A stretch of DNA of 64,000 bases. Source: Adhaeribacter swui (GTDB lineage: Bacteria > Bacteroidota > Bacteroidia > Cytophagales > Hymenobacteraceae). Numbering within the stretch: the first letter of the stretch is position 1; the number at the start of each line of letters is the position of its first letter. The stretch covers positions 2,176,585 through 2,240,584 of the forward strand of contig NZ_CP055156.1 in assembly GCF_014217805.1 (NCBI RefSeq). Reading direction: 5' to 3'. This document shows, piece after piece, positions 1 through 8,351 of this stretch. The notes under the pieces are model-generated. The model did not search any database. It saw nothing but the letters and a program-made list of their open reading frames with translations, and was not told the origin of the DNA. The translations under genes and the position numbers were made by a program.

Positions 1-1411
1 ACGACGGATCGCCTTTTCCTAAATCGCCCACCGGATTAGAAGTGGCCCAGATATCGGAGTTGTGATGCACGGCCCAGCCTTTGGCCTGGTAAAAGTTTTG
101 CGCAGTTTGCTTCCCCGTAACCGCTGCGTTTTTAATAAAATCGACCAGCGGCGTGTGCAGCTCCGAAAGGTTTACCATTTCGGCGGGCCAGTAATTCATT
201 TGCACGTTAATGTTGGTGGTAAAATTACTGCTCCAGGGCGCCCGCAAGATCGGGTTCCAGATGCCCTGTAAGTTAGCCGGAATACCGCCCGGCCGGGAAC
301 TGGAAATGAGTAAATAGCGGCCGTATTGAAAATACAAAGCTTCCAGGGCTGGGTCCGAGGCACCGTCGGTGTAGCGCATGAGCTGCTCCAGGGTAGGCGT
401 ATTTACCGGCGGGTTGTTGTTGAGCGATAAACTTACCCGGTTAAAATAACCTTGGTAGTCTTTCACGTGCGCTTTGCGGATACTATCAAAATCTTTGGTG
501 TAAGCCTTGTTGAGGTAACCTTGCGCCAGCGCCGATTCATCTTTGCCGTCTTTATCAGGGCATTTATCGAAACCGTTAAAACTGGTGGCGGCCGAGATAT
601 ACAGGACTACTTCGGTGGCGTTGGTTACGTGCAGGCCGGTGGCATCGGCGGTAACTTTACCATCTTTGTTTTTGGCTTTTAGCCGCAGTTCGTAACGCAT
701 GCCGCGGCAGTTGTCTTGGGCGTTGTAGATAACCGGTTCGGGGTTGTAGTTCACGTAATTGGGGTCTACGTGGCTGGGCGCTTTGCCTTTCATCACCAAC
801 TCGTTCGGGCCTCCGGCTGCATTTTTAAAATTTATTAAGCTTTTGGTAGTGGCATCAAAATTCAACTGGCCCTTTTTATCGGCGCGCAAGCGGATTAGAA
901 TTACCTGATCGGAGGCTGAGGCCAGAATTTCGCGGGTGTATTGCGTACCATTTATTTTAAAGCGGGTTAGAGCCGTGGCATTGGCAATATCTAAATCGCG
1001 GTAATAATCGGTGGGTTCGGCGGTAAAATTATGTTTGATAATTAAATCACCCAGCGGCAGGTACGATTCGGTGTACAAGCCCTGCATTTTTTTGCAAAGC
1101 TCGGCGGCCGTTTTGTAATCTTCTTTAAAAAGCGCTTCCCGGATCTGGGGCAAGTATTTCGGCGCTTCCGGATTAGGGTTGAGATTCGCCGGACCACCCG
1201 ACCACAACGTTTCTTCGTTTAAATGAATCAGTTCTTCCTGCGCCCGGCCGTATACCATGGCGCCTAACCGGCCATTACCCACCGGCAAAGCATCGGTCCA
1301 GATTGTGGCGGGTTGCTGGTACCATAGTTTTAAATCCTGCTGGGCGTAAATGGACGTAAGCGGGAGTAGCGCCACCAGAAAAGCAAACAAAGTAATTTTA
1401 ACGAATTGCAT
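1..1411 (-). CDS. GH95 alpha-L-fucosidase, secreted (5' part; truncated by window edge)
   Basis: About 470 codons are visible and the reading frame runs off the left edge. The ATG at 1411 opens a signal peptide (MQFVKITLFAFLVALLP, with SIYAQ at the cleavage site), so the enzyme is exported. Family signatures of glycoside hydrolase 95 follow in order: LPVGNGRLGAM and NEETLWSGGP near the N-terminus, then IPANLQGIWN and TNINVQMNYWPAE, and HHNSDIW close to the edge, where GH95 enzymes carry a catalytic Asn. The family removes alpha-1,2-linked L-fucose (some members L-galactose) by an inverting mechanism. The next genes look like an L-fucose/L-galactose oxidation set, which supports that substrate. 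The catalytic Glu and Asp expected further on lie outside the window. Family call is firm; exact linkage is inference. Confidence 0.93.
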   Translation of the reverse strand, partial: MQFVKITLFAFLVALLPLTSIYAQQDLKLWYQQPATIWTDALPVGNGRLGAMVYGRAQEELIHLNEETLWSGGPANLNPNPEAPKYLPQIREALFKEDYKTAAELCKKMQGLYTESYLPLGDLIIKHNFTAEPTDYYRDLDIANATALTRFKINGTQYTREILASASDQVILIRLRADKKGQLNFDATTKSLINFKNAAGGPNELVMKGKAPSHVDPNYVNYNPEPVIYNAQDNCRGMRYELRLKAKNKDGKVTADATGLHVTNATEVVLYISAATSFNGFDKCPDKDGKDESALAQGYLNKAYTKDFDSIRKAHVKDYQGYFNRVSLSLNNNPPVNTPTLEQLMRYTDGASDPALEALYFQYGRYLLISSSRPGGIPANLQGIWNPILRAPWSSNFTTNINVQMNYWPAEMVNLSELHTPLVDFIKNAAVTGKQTAQNFYQAKGWAVHHNSDIWATSNPVGDLGKGDPS

Positions 1412-1461
1412 CGGGCATGTTTAAGGTTAATTTTTTTAAATTTTTTGCGTTTTAAGGCAGG

Positions 1462-2478
1462 TTAATCCAACTCAATAATTGCTTTTATAACGCCATTGGC
1501 CGGATTCAGCCAGTTTTGAAATTCAGTCTTTACCTCGCTAAATAATACCCGGTGGGTAATGTACGTCGCCGGGTTTACCAAGCCTTGTTTTAAGCTGGAG
1601 ATAACGTGTTCAAAATCTTGCCGGGTAGCGTTGCGGCTGCTCATTAAGGTAGTTTCGCGTTTATGAAACTCCGGGTGGCTAAAGCTAATGTCGCCTTTTT
1701 GCAAACCAATAAGTACGTACCGGCCGCCGTGCGCCAGGTATTGAAAGGCATTGTTTATTGCTTTTAAGTTGCCGGTGGCATCTATTACTACTGTGGGCAT
1801 ATCGCCGTTGGTAATTTCTGACAATTGCGCCGTAACATCCTGGTTTTGGGCATTTATCGTGTAAGATATTTGCAGCTGGTTTTTACAAAATTGCAGGCGG
1901 TTTTCGTTCACGTCCATGGCAATTACCTGGGCCCCGGCAATGCGGGCAAATTCCATGGTGCCTAGGCCAATGGGGCCAGCGCCTATTATTAACACAAATT
2001 CGCCGGATTGCACCGCGGCCCTCCGGATGCCATGCGCACCAATGGCCAAAGGTTCTATTAAAGCTAACTCGTCAAAGCTTAAGCCTTCGCCGTGTACCAA
2101 ATGCGACTTTGGCACTGATAAGTACTCTACCATGCCGCCGTGGGCGTGTACGCCGCAAACTTTAAGCGTGGTGCAGCAATTGGGTTTGCCTTGGCGGCAA
2201 GCAATGCAGGTACCGCAGTTAAAGTACGGAATAAAGGTAACCGCTTCGCCGATTCTAAAATCAGTTTCTTCCTCAATCTCTACCAGCTCGCCCGCCAGCT
2301 CGTGGCCCAAAATGCGCGGGTATTCAAAGTACGGTTGAGTGCCTTCAAAAGCATGCAAATCGGTACCACAAACACCAATCCGTTTAATTTTGATAATGGC
2401 GTTGCCGGGAGTTAAAACGGGCTTTTGGCCGGTTGTATATTCTAAAAAGCCGGGAGCGGTACAAACCAGAGTCTTCAT
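1462..2478 (-). CDS. Zinc-dependent dehydrogenase, L-galactonate 5-dehydrogenase (LgoD/YjjN)-like
   Basis: A 338-residue medium-chain dehydrogenase. Catalytic zinc ligands are Cys37 (GVCGTD), His59 and Glu60 (LGHE); structural zinc cysteines are 88, 91, 94 and 102. The nucleotide-binding loop GAGPIGLG follows near residue 168. It resembles, as recalled, E. coli LgoD more than generic sorbitol or threonine dehydrogenases: shared stretches include QPYFEYPRILGHE, PNCC, EYLSVP, IDATGN and PEFHKRETTLMSSRNAT. LgoD oxidises L-galactonate at C5. L-fuconate is the 6-deoxy analogue, which fits the neighbouring GH95 and the divergent L-galactose dehydrogenase-like gene. It follows the GH95 start by 50 bp on the same strand, so it may be co-transcribed with it. 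Substrate is inference. Confidence 0.85.
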   Translation of the reverse strand: MKTLVCTAPGFLEYTTGQKPVLTPGNAIIKIKRIGVCGTDLHAFEGTQPYFEYPRILGHELAGELVEIEEETDFRIGEAVTFIPYFNCGTCIACRQGKPNCCTTLKVCGVHAHGGMVEYLSVPKSHLVHGEGLSFDELALIEPLAIGAHGIRRAAVQSGEFVLIIGAGPIGLGTMEFARIAGAQVIAMDVNENRLQFCKNQLQISYTINAQNQDVTAQLSEITNGDMPTVVIDATGNLKAINNAFQYLAHGGRYVLIGLQKGDISFSHPEFHKRETTLMSSRNATRQDFEHVISSLKQGLVNPATYITHRVLFSEVKTEFQNWLNPANGVIKAIIELD

Positions 2479-2605
2479 TCGTGTTTATTTACGAGCTATT
2501 TTTAAGAAATCTTAATATTAAAGAAAACTCAGCAAGATTGGTCGGTGTGCTACTAATATTTTTACCAGCCCGGAAATATGTTCGCTAAAAAGAAGAGCTA
2601 AATAA

Positions 2606-2639
2606 TTTTGTTCGGTCGGGAAAAAGTTAACTATCTTTA
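2606..2639 (+). promoter_or_regulatory. Candidate promoter for the aldo/keto reductase gene
   Basis: TTTTG at 2606-2610 and TATCTTTA at 2632-2639 are separated by 21 bp and resemble the Bacteroidota -33 and -7 elements (TAnnTTTG), with one mismatch in the -7. It sits in the divergent spacer 2479-2768, which holds nothing else I recognise. Confidence 0.3.
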
Positions 2640-2768
2640 AAATTATTCTTTGCTACACTACCGGCTGTTCGGAAGCCTTTACTGGCCTCCGGAAAAAGAA
2701 ATTTTTTAAAATCTTAGTGGCCGGCAAAATTGATACTAGGAAAACCAGCAACGCTGTACCAGAAAACT

Positions 2769-3722
2769 ATGAATTATCGCAAACTTGGTAAAACAAACTT
2801 AAATGTATCGGTTCTGGGCTTTGGCGCCTCGCCTTTAGGTAACGTGTTTGATGTAGCCGACGAAAAAGAAGGCGCAAGAGCCGTGCATTACGCCATTGAT
2901 CAGGGTATTAATTTTTTTGATGTTTCTCCTTTTTATGGTTTAACCCTGGCCGAAGAACGATTAGGCAAAGCATTGGAAGGGAAACGCCAGGAGATAATTT
3001 TAGCTACCAAATGCGGGCGTTATGGTTTACAGGATTTCGATTTTTCCTACAACCGAATTATTAAAAGCATCGACGAATCATTGACAAGGCTTAAAACCGA
3101 TTACGTGGATATTTTGCAACTCCACGATATTGAGTTTGTGGATAAAAGTCAGATATTAAACGAAGCTTTCCCGGCCATTCAGAAAATTAAAGAATCGGGC
3201 AAAGCCCGTTTTATTGGCATAACCGGTTTACCGGTGCGCTACCTCGCCGAAATTGCCCGGCAAGTGGAACTGGATACGGTGCTTTCGTGGGCACACTATA
3301 ATTTGCTAGAAGATGAAATTAACGACGAGTTAGTGCCGCTTTCCAAAGAAAAAAACTTTGGCTTAATGAATGCCGCCCCGCTTATGCAACGAATTTTATC
3401 GGATGCGCCTTTGCCCGATTGGCACCGCTCGCCGCAAGCTGTGAAAGACGTACAGCCCCAGTTACTACAATTGTGCGAAAGTTATGGCGTGAGATTAAGC
3501 GATGTGGCGATTAAATACGCCGTAGATCATCCGGATATCGCCACGACCATTGTGGGCATGTGGGAGGCGAAGCACGTAGAACAGAACATAAAGGCTTTGG
3601 ATTTAGAGATTCCGGCTGACTTAATGACGGAAATTTTAAAAATAGTAACTCCCCTTAAAAATCAGATGTGGTTTGAAGGTAAACCGGAAAATAATATTCC
3701 AAAACCATCTTCGGGAATTTAA
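2769..3722 (+). CDS. Aldo/keto reductase, L-galactose/L-fucose dehydrogenase-like
   Basis: A 317-residue AKR barrel. I place the start at the ATG at 2769 (MNYRKLGKTNLNVS, the normal AKR N-terminus) rather than at an in-frame TTG 39 bp upstream. It parallels plant L-galactose dehydrogenase closely from memory: GFGASPLG, SPFYG, ATKCGRYG, KSIDESLTRLKTDYVDILQ, HDIEF, FIGITGLP and IVGM. The tetrad Asp-Tyr-Lys-His is present (FFDVSPFYG, ATKCG, LHDIEF). Such enzymes oxidise C1 of L-galactose or L-fucose to the lactone with NAD(P)+. It is divergent from the LgoD-like gene and followed by a second dehydrogenase, an epimerase-like gene and a mutarotase. L-fucose is the best guess because of the fucosidase; L-galactose or another aldose remains possible. 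Confidence 0.85.
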   Translation: MNYRKLGKTNLNVSVLGFGASPLGNVFDVADEKEGARAVHYAIDQGINFFDVSPFYGLTLAEERLGKALEGKRQEIILATKCGRYGLQDFDFSYNRIIKSIDESLTRLKTDYVDILQLHDIEFVDKSQILNEAFPAIQKIKESGKARFIGITGLPVRYLAEIARQVELDTVLSWAHYNLLEDEINDELVPLSKEKNFGLMNAAPLMQRILSDAPLPDWHRSPQAVKDVQPQLLQLCESYGVRLSDVAIKYAVDHPDIATTIVGMWEAKHVEQNIKALDLEIPADLMTEILKIVTPLKNQMWFEGKPENNIPKPSSGI

Positions 3723-3822
3723 AAAATTTAAAAATCAGGTTAAGTAATAGCTACTCTGCTTTGCGCGGAAATACGCTTTAACAAACTTATAACCTTATAC
3801 TTACAACTTACTACTTGCTTAC

Positions 3823-4842
3823 ATGAAGGCTTTATATTTAGTAGAACCCGGTAAAACCGAAGTTAGAACCACTGAACCCGTAACCCCGGCACCCGAAGAA
3901 GTTTTGTTGCGGATTGGTATGGTTGGTTTCTGCGGCGGCGATTTGAATGGTTTTCGGGGCTTATTTGAATTGCAGGAGTACCCGAATATTCTGGGGCACG
4001 AAGTAGGAGCCACGATTGAGCAGGTAGGCAGCCAGGTGCCGACAGAGTTTAAGCCTGGCATGCGCGTTACGGTTTATCCTTACCTAAATTGCGGTACCTG
4101 CGTGTCGTGCCGGAAAGGCCGTCCTAATGCCTGCCAGGATAATAAAACCATGGGTGTTCGCCGACCGGGTGCCATGACGGACTACATCGCTATTCACTGG
4201 AAAAACCTGTTTACTTCCGATAAATTATCGCTTCGGGAACTGGCTTTAGTGGAACCGCTTACCGTTGGGTTTCACGCAGCGGTTCGCGGAAGGGTTTCCG
4301 AAAAAGATACCGTAGCCGTTATTGGCTGCGGCATTGTGGGCATGGGCGCTCTTGCCGCTTCCGTTAACCGGGGTGCCAAAGTAATTGCCATCGATATCGA
4401 CGACTCTAAAATGGAAATTGCCAAAATGATTGGCGTAGCGCATACCATCAACACCACCAAGGTAGATTTACACGAAGCTTTAAATGAGATTACCGATGGC
4501 GACGGCCCCGATGTTATTATAGAAGCGGTGGGAAGTCCGCAAACGTATCGGGCAGCGGTGGAAGAGGTAGCCTATACGGGCCGGGTAGTTTGCATTGGTT
4601 ACGCCAAAAAGCCAGCCGAATTTAATACGGGCGTTTTCGTACGAAAAGAAATCGAAATTCTGGGTTCCCGTAATTGCCTGGGCGAGTTCCCGGAAGTAAT
4701 CAGTTACCTGGAATCCGGTAAATTCCCGGTAGATGCCGTTATTTCAAAAACAGTTTCCATTGATGAAGCTGGCGCGGCCTTAGCAGCTTGGTCGGAAAAT
4801 CCGGGACCTATTACTAAAATAATGGTAGACTTTGACCGGTAA
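3823..4842 (+). CDS. Zinc-dependent alcohol dehydrogenase, sugar-acid/polyol type
   Basis: A 339-residue medium-chain dehydrogenase, a distant paralogue of the 1462-2478 gene. Zinc features are GFCGGDLNGF (catalytic Cys), LGHE, and a structural Cys cluster (NCGTCVSCRKGRPNAC). The Rossmann loop is GCGIVGMG, followed by the NAD-preferring acidic DIDDSK. The usual CGTDxH is changed to CGGDLN, so the residue after the catalytic Cys and the nearby His differ from the other copy, suggesting a different substrate. It lies 100 bp after the aldo/keto reductase and 146 bp before the TIM-barrel gene, all in the same direction, and so is probably one transcription unit acting on the same sugar. Substrate unknown. 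Confidence 0.85.
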   Translation: MKALYLVEPGKTEVRTTEPVTPAPEEVLLRIGMVGFCGGDLNGFRGLFELQEYPNILGHEVGATIEQVGSQVPTEFKPGMRVTVYPYLNCGTCVSCRKGRPNACQDNKTMGVRRPGAMTDYIAIHWKNLFTSDKLSLRELALVEPLTVGFHAAVRGRVSEKDTVAVIGCGIVGMGALAASVNRGAKVIAIDIDDSKMEIAKMIGVAHTINTTKVDLHEALNEITDGDGPDVIIEAVGSPQTYRAAVEEVAYTGRVVCIGYAKKPAEFNTGVFVRKEIEILGSRNCLGEFPEVISYLESGKFPVDAVISKTVSIDEAGAALAAWSENPGPITKIMVDFDR

Positions 4843-4988
4843 TTAAGTGGTAAGTTTTAGGCCATAAGTAATAAGTTATTCTATCATTAACTGTTAATAG
4901 AATGTTATAATAAATAGCCTACTTTTATTTTGTCCTGATACTTTGTATTTCATAAATCTATCCCTTATAACATAGAACTTACTACTTC

Positions 4989-5807
4989 ATGATAAAATCT
5001 GCCGTTACCATTGCCCTTGTTCCGCAAATAAAAACCGGACCCTGGATATATTGGGAAAATTTAGAGGCTAGCGTTACAAAAGCAGCTCAGTTAGGGTTTG
5101 ATGCGATAGAGTTTTTCACCGCTTCGGCCGATGCTGTAGATTCAACAGCTTTAACTCAATTACTGGAACGTTCTAACTTAAATTTAGCGGCGGTAGGAAC
5201 CGGTGCCGGCAAGGTTATTCAGGGGCTTACCTTAACCGATCCCAATCCGGAAATCCGAAAACAAGCCGTTGCTTTTATCTCGGATATGATTTTGTTTGGG
5301 GCAAAGTTTAAAGCGCCTGCTATTATTGGTTCCATGCAGGGCAATGTAGCGCCAGGCGGAGATCGGTCCCAAACGTTGGAATGGCTGGCAGAAGGCTTGA
5401 CTTCTTTAGGAAAAATAGCCGAAAGCAATGAAGTAAACTTAATTTACGAACCGCTCAACCGGTACGAAACCAATTTGATTAATAATTTAAACGATGGCAC
5501 CGAATTTTTAAATTCTTTAAAAACTCGGAACGTAAAATTATTAGCCGATTTGTTTCACATGAACATTGAGGAAAGCTCTTTGCCCGAAAGCATCCGGAAG
5601 AACGGAGTCGCTATTGGGCACATTCACTTGGCCGATAGTAACCGGCACCCAATGGGTTTTGGCCATACCGCCGTACTGGAAATTGCAGCAGCTTTAAAAG
5701 ATATCAACTACGAAGGTTATTTATCCGCCGAAGCTTTTCCCTGGCCTAATCCGGACGAAGCCGCCCAACAAACCATTAAGGCGTTTAACCAATTTTTTAA
5801 AAATTAA
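4989..5807 (+). CDS. Sugar isomerase/epimerase, xylose-isomerase-like TIM barrel
   Basis: A 272-residue protein of the AP endonuclease 2 / D-tagatose 3-epimerase / hydroxypyruvate isomerase fold. The metal-binding Glu-Asp-His-Glu set is visible: YEPLNRYET, LADLFHMNIEE, GHIHLADSNRHPMG and SAEAFPWP near the C-terminus. No signal peptide, so cytoplasmic. It is followed 26 bp later by a mutarotase, and with the upstream dehydrogenases forms a short sugar-oxidation set. A keto-sugar or keto-acid epimerase step is likely. It is too short, by recollection, to be the missing EboE of the neighbouring ebo genes. Confidence 0.82.
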   Translation: MIKSAVTIALVPQIKTGPWIYWENLEASVTKAAQLGFDAIEFFTASADAVDSTALTQLLERSNLNLAAVGTGAGKVIQGLTLTDPNPEIRKQAVAFISDMILFGAKFKAPAIIGSMQGNVAPGGDRSQTLEWLAEGLTSLGKIAESNEVNLIYEPLNRYETNLINNLNDGTEFLNSLKTRNVKLLADLFHMNIEESSLPESIRKNGVAIGHIHLADSNRHPMGFGHTAVLEIAAALKDINYEGYLSAEAFPWPNPDEAAQQTIKAFNQFFKN

Positions 5808-5833
5808 TCAGAATTTAACCCCCCTTCAAGAAT

Positions 5834-6187
5834 ATGCAGCGATTTTGCTTTGCCCTCGACTTAGTAGATGATCCGGAATTAATTCGGGAATACGAAAATC
5901 ACCACAGCCCCAGTAACGACTGGCCCGAAGTAACGAAAAACGATATAGATGCCGGCATTATCAATCTGCAGATTTACCGCACCGGTAACCGCATGTTCAT
6001 GATCATGGACACGGACGATGATTTTACCTTTGAGAAAAAAGCTGCTTTGGATGCTATGATCCCGAAAGTTCAGGAATGGGAAAAACTCATGTGGAAATAC
6101 CAGGTGCCTTTGCCTTGGGCCAAAGAAGGCGAAAAATGGGTTTTAATGGATCAAATATTTCAGTCCGGCGCAAAAAAGGCTAAGTAA
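5834..6187 (+). CDS. L-rhamnose mutarotase family protein (likely L-fucose/L-rhamnose mutarotase)
   Basis: A 117-residue protein of the RhaM/YiiL dimeric ferredoxin-like family. Conserved features are YENHHSP (position of the catalytic His), WPEV, GIINLQIYRTGNRMFMIM and the C-terminal KWVLMDQIF. It interconverts alpha and beta anomers of a 6-deoxy sugar and so supplies the anomer used by the pathway dehydrogenase. Close spacing (26 bp) to the TIM-barrel gene suggests coupling. The PKVQEWEKLMWKYQ segment is, as I recall, typical of the Bacteroidota branch found with fucose genes, but rhamnose cannot be excluded. Confidence 0.88.
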   Translation: MQRFCFALDLVDDPELIREYENHHSPSNDWPEVTKNDIDAGIINLQIYRTGNRMFMIMDTDDDFTFEKKAALDAMIPKVQEWEKLMWKYQVPLPWAKEGEKWVLMDQIFQSGAKKAK

Positions 6188-6291
6188 TTTTAAAATTTTG
6201 TTTTTTCGTTTTAGCAGTCGTTAACCACAAGTTTAAGAATACAATAACAAGATTAAGACGAAATCGTTATTTTAGTAAAAAGAAAGATGTT

Positions 6292-6528
6292 ATGAGTACG
6301 GAACAACTTAAAAATTTAGTTATTGACAAAATATCGGAAATTGAAGATGAAAACTTTCTTCAGGCGATAAAAACTATTCTTGATACTAATAAAGCAACTG
6401 CTGGCATTTATAAGCTAACAGAAGAACAAAAACAAAAAGTAAAAATTGGCTTAACTCAGCTCGATAACGGACAAATAATTAGTAATGAAGATTTAGAGAA
6501 AGAAGAAGATGAATGGTTAAGAAAATAG
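6292..6528 (+). CDS. Antitoxin of a type II toxin-antitoxin module
   Basis: A 78-residue acidic protein (many Glu, tail KEEDEWLRK) whose last 16 bases overlap the start of a RelE/ParE-like toxin gene, the usual arrangement for translationally coupled modules. It has an N-terminal helical segment (EQLKNLVIDKISEIEDENFLQ) and a C-terminal part predicted to wrap the toxin. No ribbon-helix-helix motif is obvious. Such proteins neutralise the toxin and usually autorepress the operon. Called from context and length rather than from a diagnostic motif. Confidence 0.75.
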   Translation: MSTEQLKNLVIDKISEIEDENFLQAIKTILDTNKATAGIYKLTEEQKQKVKIGLTQLDNGQIISNEDLEKEEDEWLRK

Positions 6529-6812
6529 TTTGGACCATTCAAGCCAAAGATGATCGCAGAGAAATTTTAACCTATTGGTTTGAAAGAACCGGCAATAAAA
6601 AGTATAGCCAAAAACTTGCGTATCAATTTAGAGAAACTGTAAAATATATTGCTACTCATAACTACTTAGGTCGTGCTACAGATACTGAAAATGTACGGGT
6701 TACAGTATCCGGAAATTACCTCATATTTTACAAATTATCAGACGAATTGGTTGAAGTGATTACTGTCTTTGATAGCAGAAGGAATCCGGAAGAACTAAAA
6801 ATAATAAAATAA
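6513..6812 (+). CDS. RelE/ParE family toxin
   Basis: A 99-residue protein with the RelE/ParE superfamily pattern: an N-terminal strand (IVWTIQAKDDRREILTYW), an amphipathic helix pair, then VRVTVSGNYLIFYKLSDELVEVITVFDSRRNPEEL, where the central Arg, the IFY strand and the C-terminal VFDSRRNP motif are typical. Family members inhibit translation (RelE) or gyrase (ParE); which applies here cannot be read from sequence. The start overlaps the antitoxin by 16 bases. It sits between the fucose-type cluster and the ebo genes and is AT-richer than both, suggesting acquisition. Confidence 0.85.
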   Translation: MVKKIVWTIQAKDDRREILTYWFERTGNKKYSQKLAYQFRETVKYIATHNYLGRATDTENVRVTVSGNYLIFYKLSDELVEVITVFDSRRNPEELKIIK

Positions 6813-6828
6813 ATGTGCCTAATACTGT

Positions 6829-6866
6829 ATCTGCAAAATCCTTACAGTATTATGGGTTTTGCAGAT
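6829..6866 (+). terminator. Stem-loop after the toxin-antitoxin genes
   Basis: ATCTGCAAAATCC (6829-6841) pairs with GGGTTTTGCAGAT (6854-6866) with one wobble and a 12-nt loop, starting 17 bp after the toxin stop. The following A-rich rather than T-rich tract makes intrinsic termination uncertain. It has some likeness to the REP-like hairpins described elsewhere in this window. Confidence 0.45.
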
Positions 6867-6968
6867 ATCAAAAATCATTAGCAACTATAAAGTCAATCTT
6901 CCTTTAAGTAAATTGCTTGGTTTTATTTGCTTGTTTAAATATCTGTAATCACAAAGAAAACAAATAAA

Positions 6969-7016
6969 AAAGCTGGTTAAACATCTCCAAGCTTCGGACA
7001 ATGCTTAACCAGCTTT
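6969..7016 (-). terminator. Terminator of the ebo gene group
   Basis: A 12-bp perfect stem (AAAGCTGGTTAA at 6969-6980 with TTAACCAGCTTT at 7005-7016) and 24-nt loop. On the minus strand a run of six Ts follows the stem, as expected for termination after the eboD-like gene. It can also stop plus-strand transcripts from the toxin-antitoxin genes. Confidence 0.75.
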
Positions 7017-7036
7017 ATAAAAGTTAAAAAATTTAT

Positions 7037-8212
7037 CTAAACAGTAGCCTCGGCGTGGTGGCGTAGTTGCTCGATGGCCGCAATCATTAATTCGTTATCG
7101 ATCTCGTGTACTTCCACGCCTTTACCGATTTTAGCCAGCAGCATAATCGTTAACTGACCGCCTAAGTGTTCGCGGAACTCCTGTAAACCCCGTAGTAAAC
7201 TTTTAGGATGGGTATCGTCTTCGAGGTGCGAAAGCATTTCGGGCGCAAATAACTCAAAGCCAACACCGGTAATTACTTCCAGAATTTGCTTTAATTCCTC
7301 CTCCGTAAGCATGCCTTTTAAATACGAATACGTCGAGTCCAGGGCAATGCCCATGGCTACGGCTTCGCCGTGGCGAATGCGGTAATTACTTAACTGCTCC
7401 ATTTTATGCGCCGACCAATGACCAAAATCCAAGGGGCGGGAAGAACCTTTCTCGAAGGGGTCGCCGCTGGCAATGTGCTGCACGTGCATTTCGGCGCACC
7501 GATGAATCAGATACTGCATGGCGGGCATGTCGCGCTCGGCCAGTTTGTGCGTATTTTCCTGAATAAATTTAAAAAATTCCGCGTCTTTAATGAGCGATAC
7601 TTTTATAGCTTCGGCAATACCGGCCCGCCACTCGCGGTGCGTTAAAGTCCGTAGAAAATGAAAGTCGTTGATTACGGCGAAAGGCGGGGTAAAGGTGCCT
7701 AGGAAGTTCTTTTTACCGTAGGCATTAATGCTATTTTTTACCCCCACTCCCGAGTCGTTTTGCGATAATACCGTAGTAGGAATGCGAATGTGACGGATAC
7801 CCCGGTGCGCAATTCCGCAAGCATAACCCACCATATCTAACAAAGCGCCACCACCAATGGCCAGTACGTACGAATGCCGGTCAATGCCTTTTTCGTTAAT
7901 GGCATCAATTACCTGTTCGGTGTAAATCGGATCGTTTTTACATTGCTCACCTCCCGGAATAACCATGGGCTCGGCAGCAAGCTGTAAAACGTCGGCGTAT
8001 TGCGACGTATAATTTTTAATATCGGAAATTAGCGTAGGCAGTGCTTCGGCTACGTGGTGATCCAGGACAAATAAAACCTTCCGGCCATCGCCCCCACCGG
8101 CGGCAATTACATCGCGCAATAAGGGGTTCCGGAGTGAAAATAGGTTTTCGGTAAAATGGACGGTATAATTATACGTTACCTGAAATGTTTGCTGAATGGG
8201 GTATATCTGCAT
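7037..8212 (-). CDS. eboD: EboD-like 3-dehydroquinate-synthase-family sugar phosphate cyclase
   Basis: A 391-residue protein of the AroB/sugar phosphate cyclase fold. The NAD-binding GGGALLDMVGYACGIAHRG matches the family pattern. Zinc ligands are visible as Glu in GIAEAIKV, His in LDFGHWSAHK and His in RHGEAVAMG. FGHW replaces the FGHT usual in true dehydroquinate synthases, and the divergent N-terminus argues against a shikimate role. Its place as last gene after UbiA-type, TatD-type and EboA-type genes is the gene content of the ebo cluster, which in cyanobacteria is linked to export of the scytonemin precursor to the periplasm. The cyclised product made by EboD is not known to me. Confidence 0.85.
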   Translation of the reverse strand: MQIYPIQQTFQVTYNYTVHFTENLFSLRNPLLRDVIAAGGGDGRKVLFVLDHHVAEALPTLISDIKNYTSQYADVLQLAAEPMVIPGGEQCKNDPIYTEQVIDAINEKGIDRHSYVLAIGGGALLDMVGYACGIAHRGIRHIRIPTTVLSQNDSGVGVKNSINAYGKKNFLGTFTPPFAVINDFHFLRTLTHREWRAGIAEAIKVSLIKDAEFFKFIQENTHKLAERDMPAMQYLIHRCAEMHVQHIASGDPFEKGSSRPLDFGHWSAHKMEQLSNYRIRHGEAVAMGIALDSTYSYLKGMLTEEELKQILEVITGVGFELFAPEMLSHLEDDTHPKSLLRGLQEFREHLGGQLTIMLLAKIGKGVEVHEIDNELMIAAIEQLRHHAEATV

Positions 8213-8351
8213 GAATAAAAATTCTAAAAAATGCCGTTTGCTTAACGGCTTGTTATTGTACAGATAACAAATTTAAAAATAAAAAAGTGGTTTTATAGGA
8301 AACGTTTTTTAATTAAATTTTAATCTGCTAACAACCGCTACAGGTTTACAG

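Noticed and set aside
2730-2768. Upstream TTG start for the aldo/keto reductase
   Set aside because: MNYRKLGKTNLNVS at 2769 is the family start; the 13 extra residues have no counterpart.
4989-5807. Assignment of the TIM-barrel gene as the missing EboE
   Set aside because: Shorter than EboE as I recall it, on the opposite strand, and tightly linked to the mutarotase and dehydrogenases of the sugar cluster.
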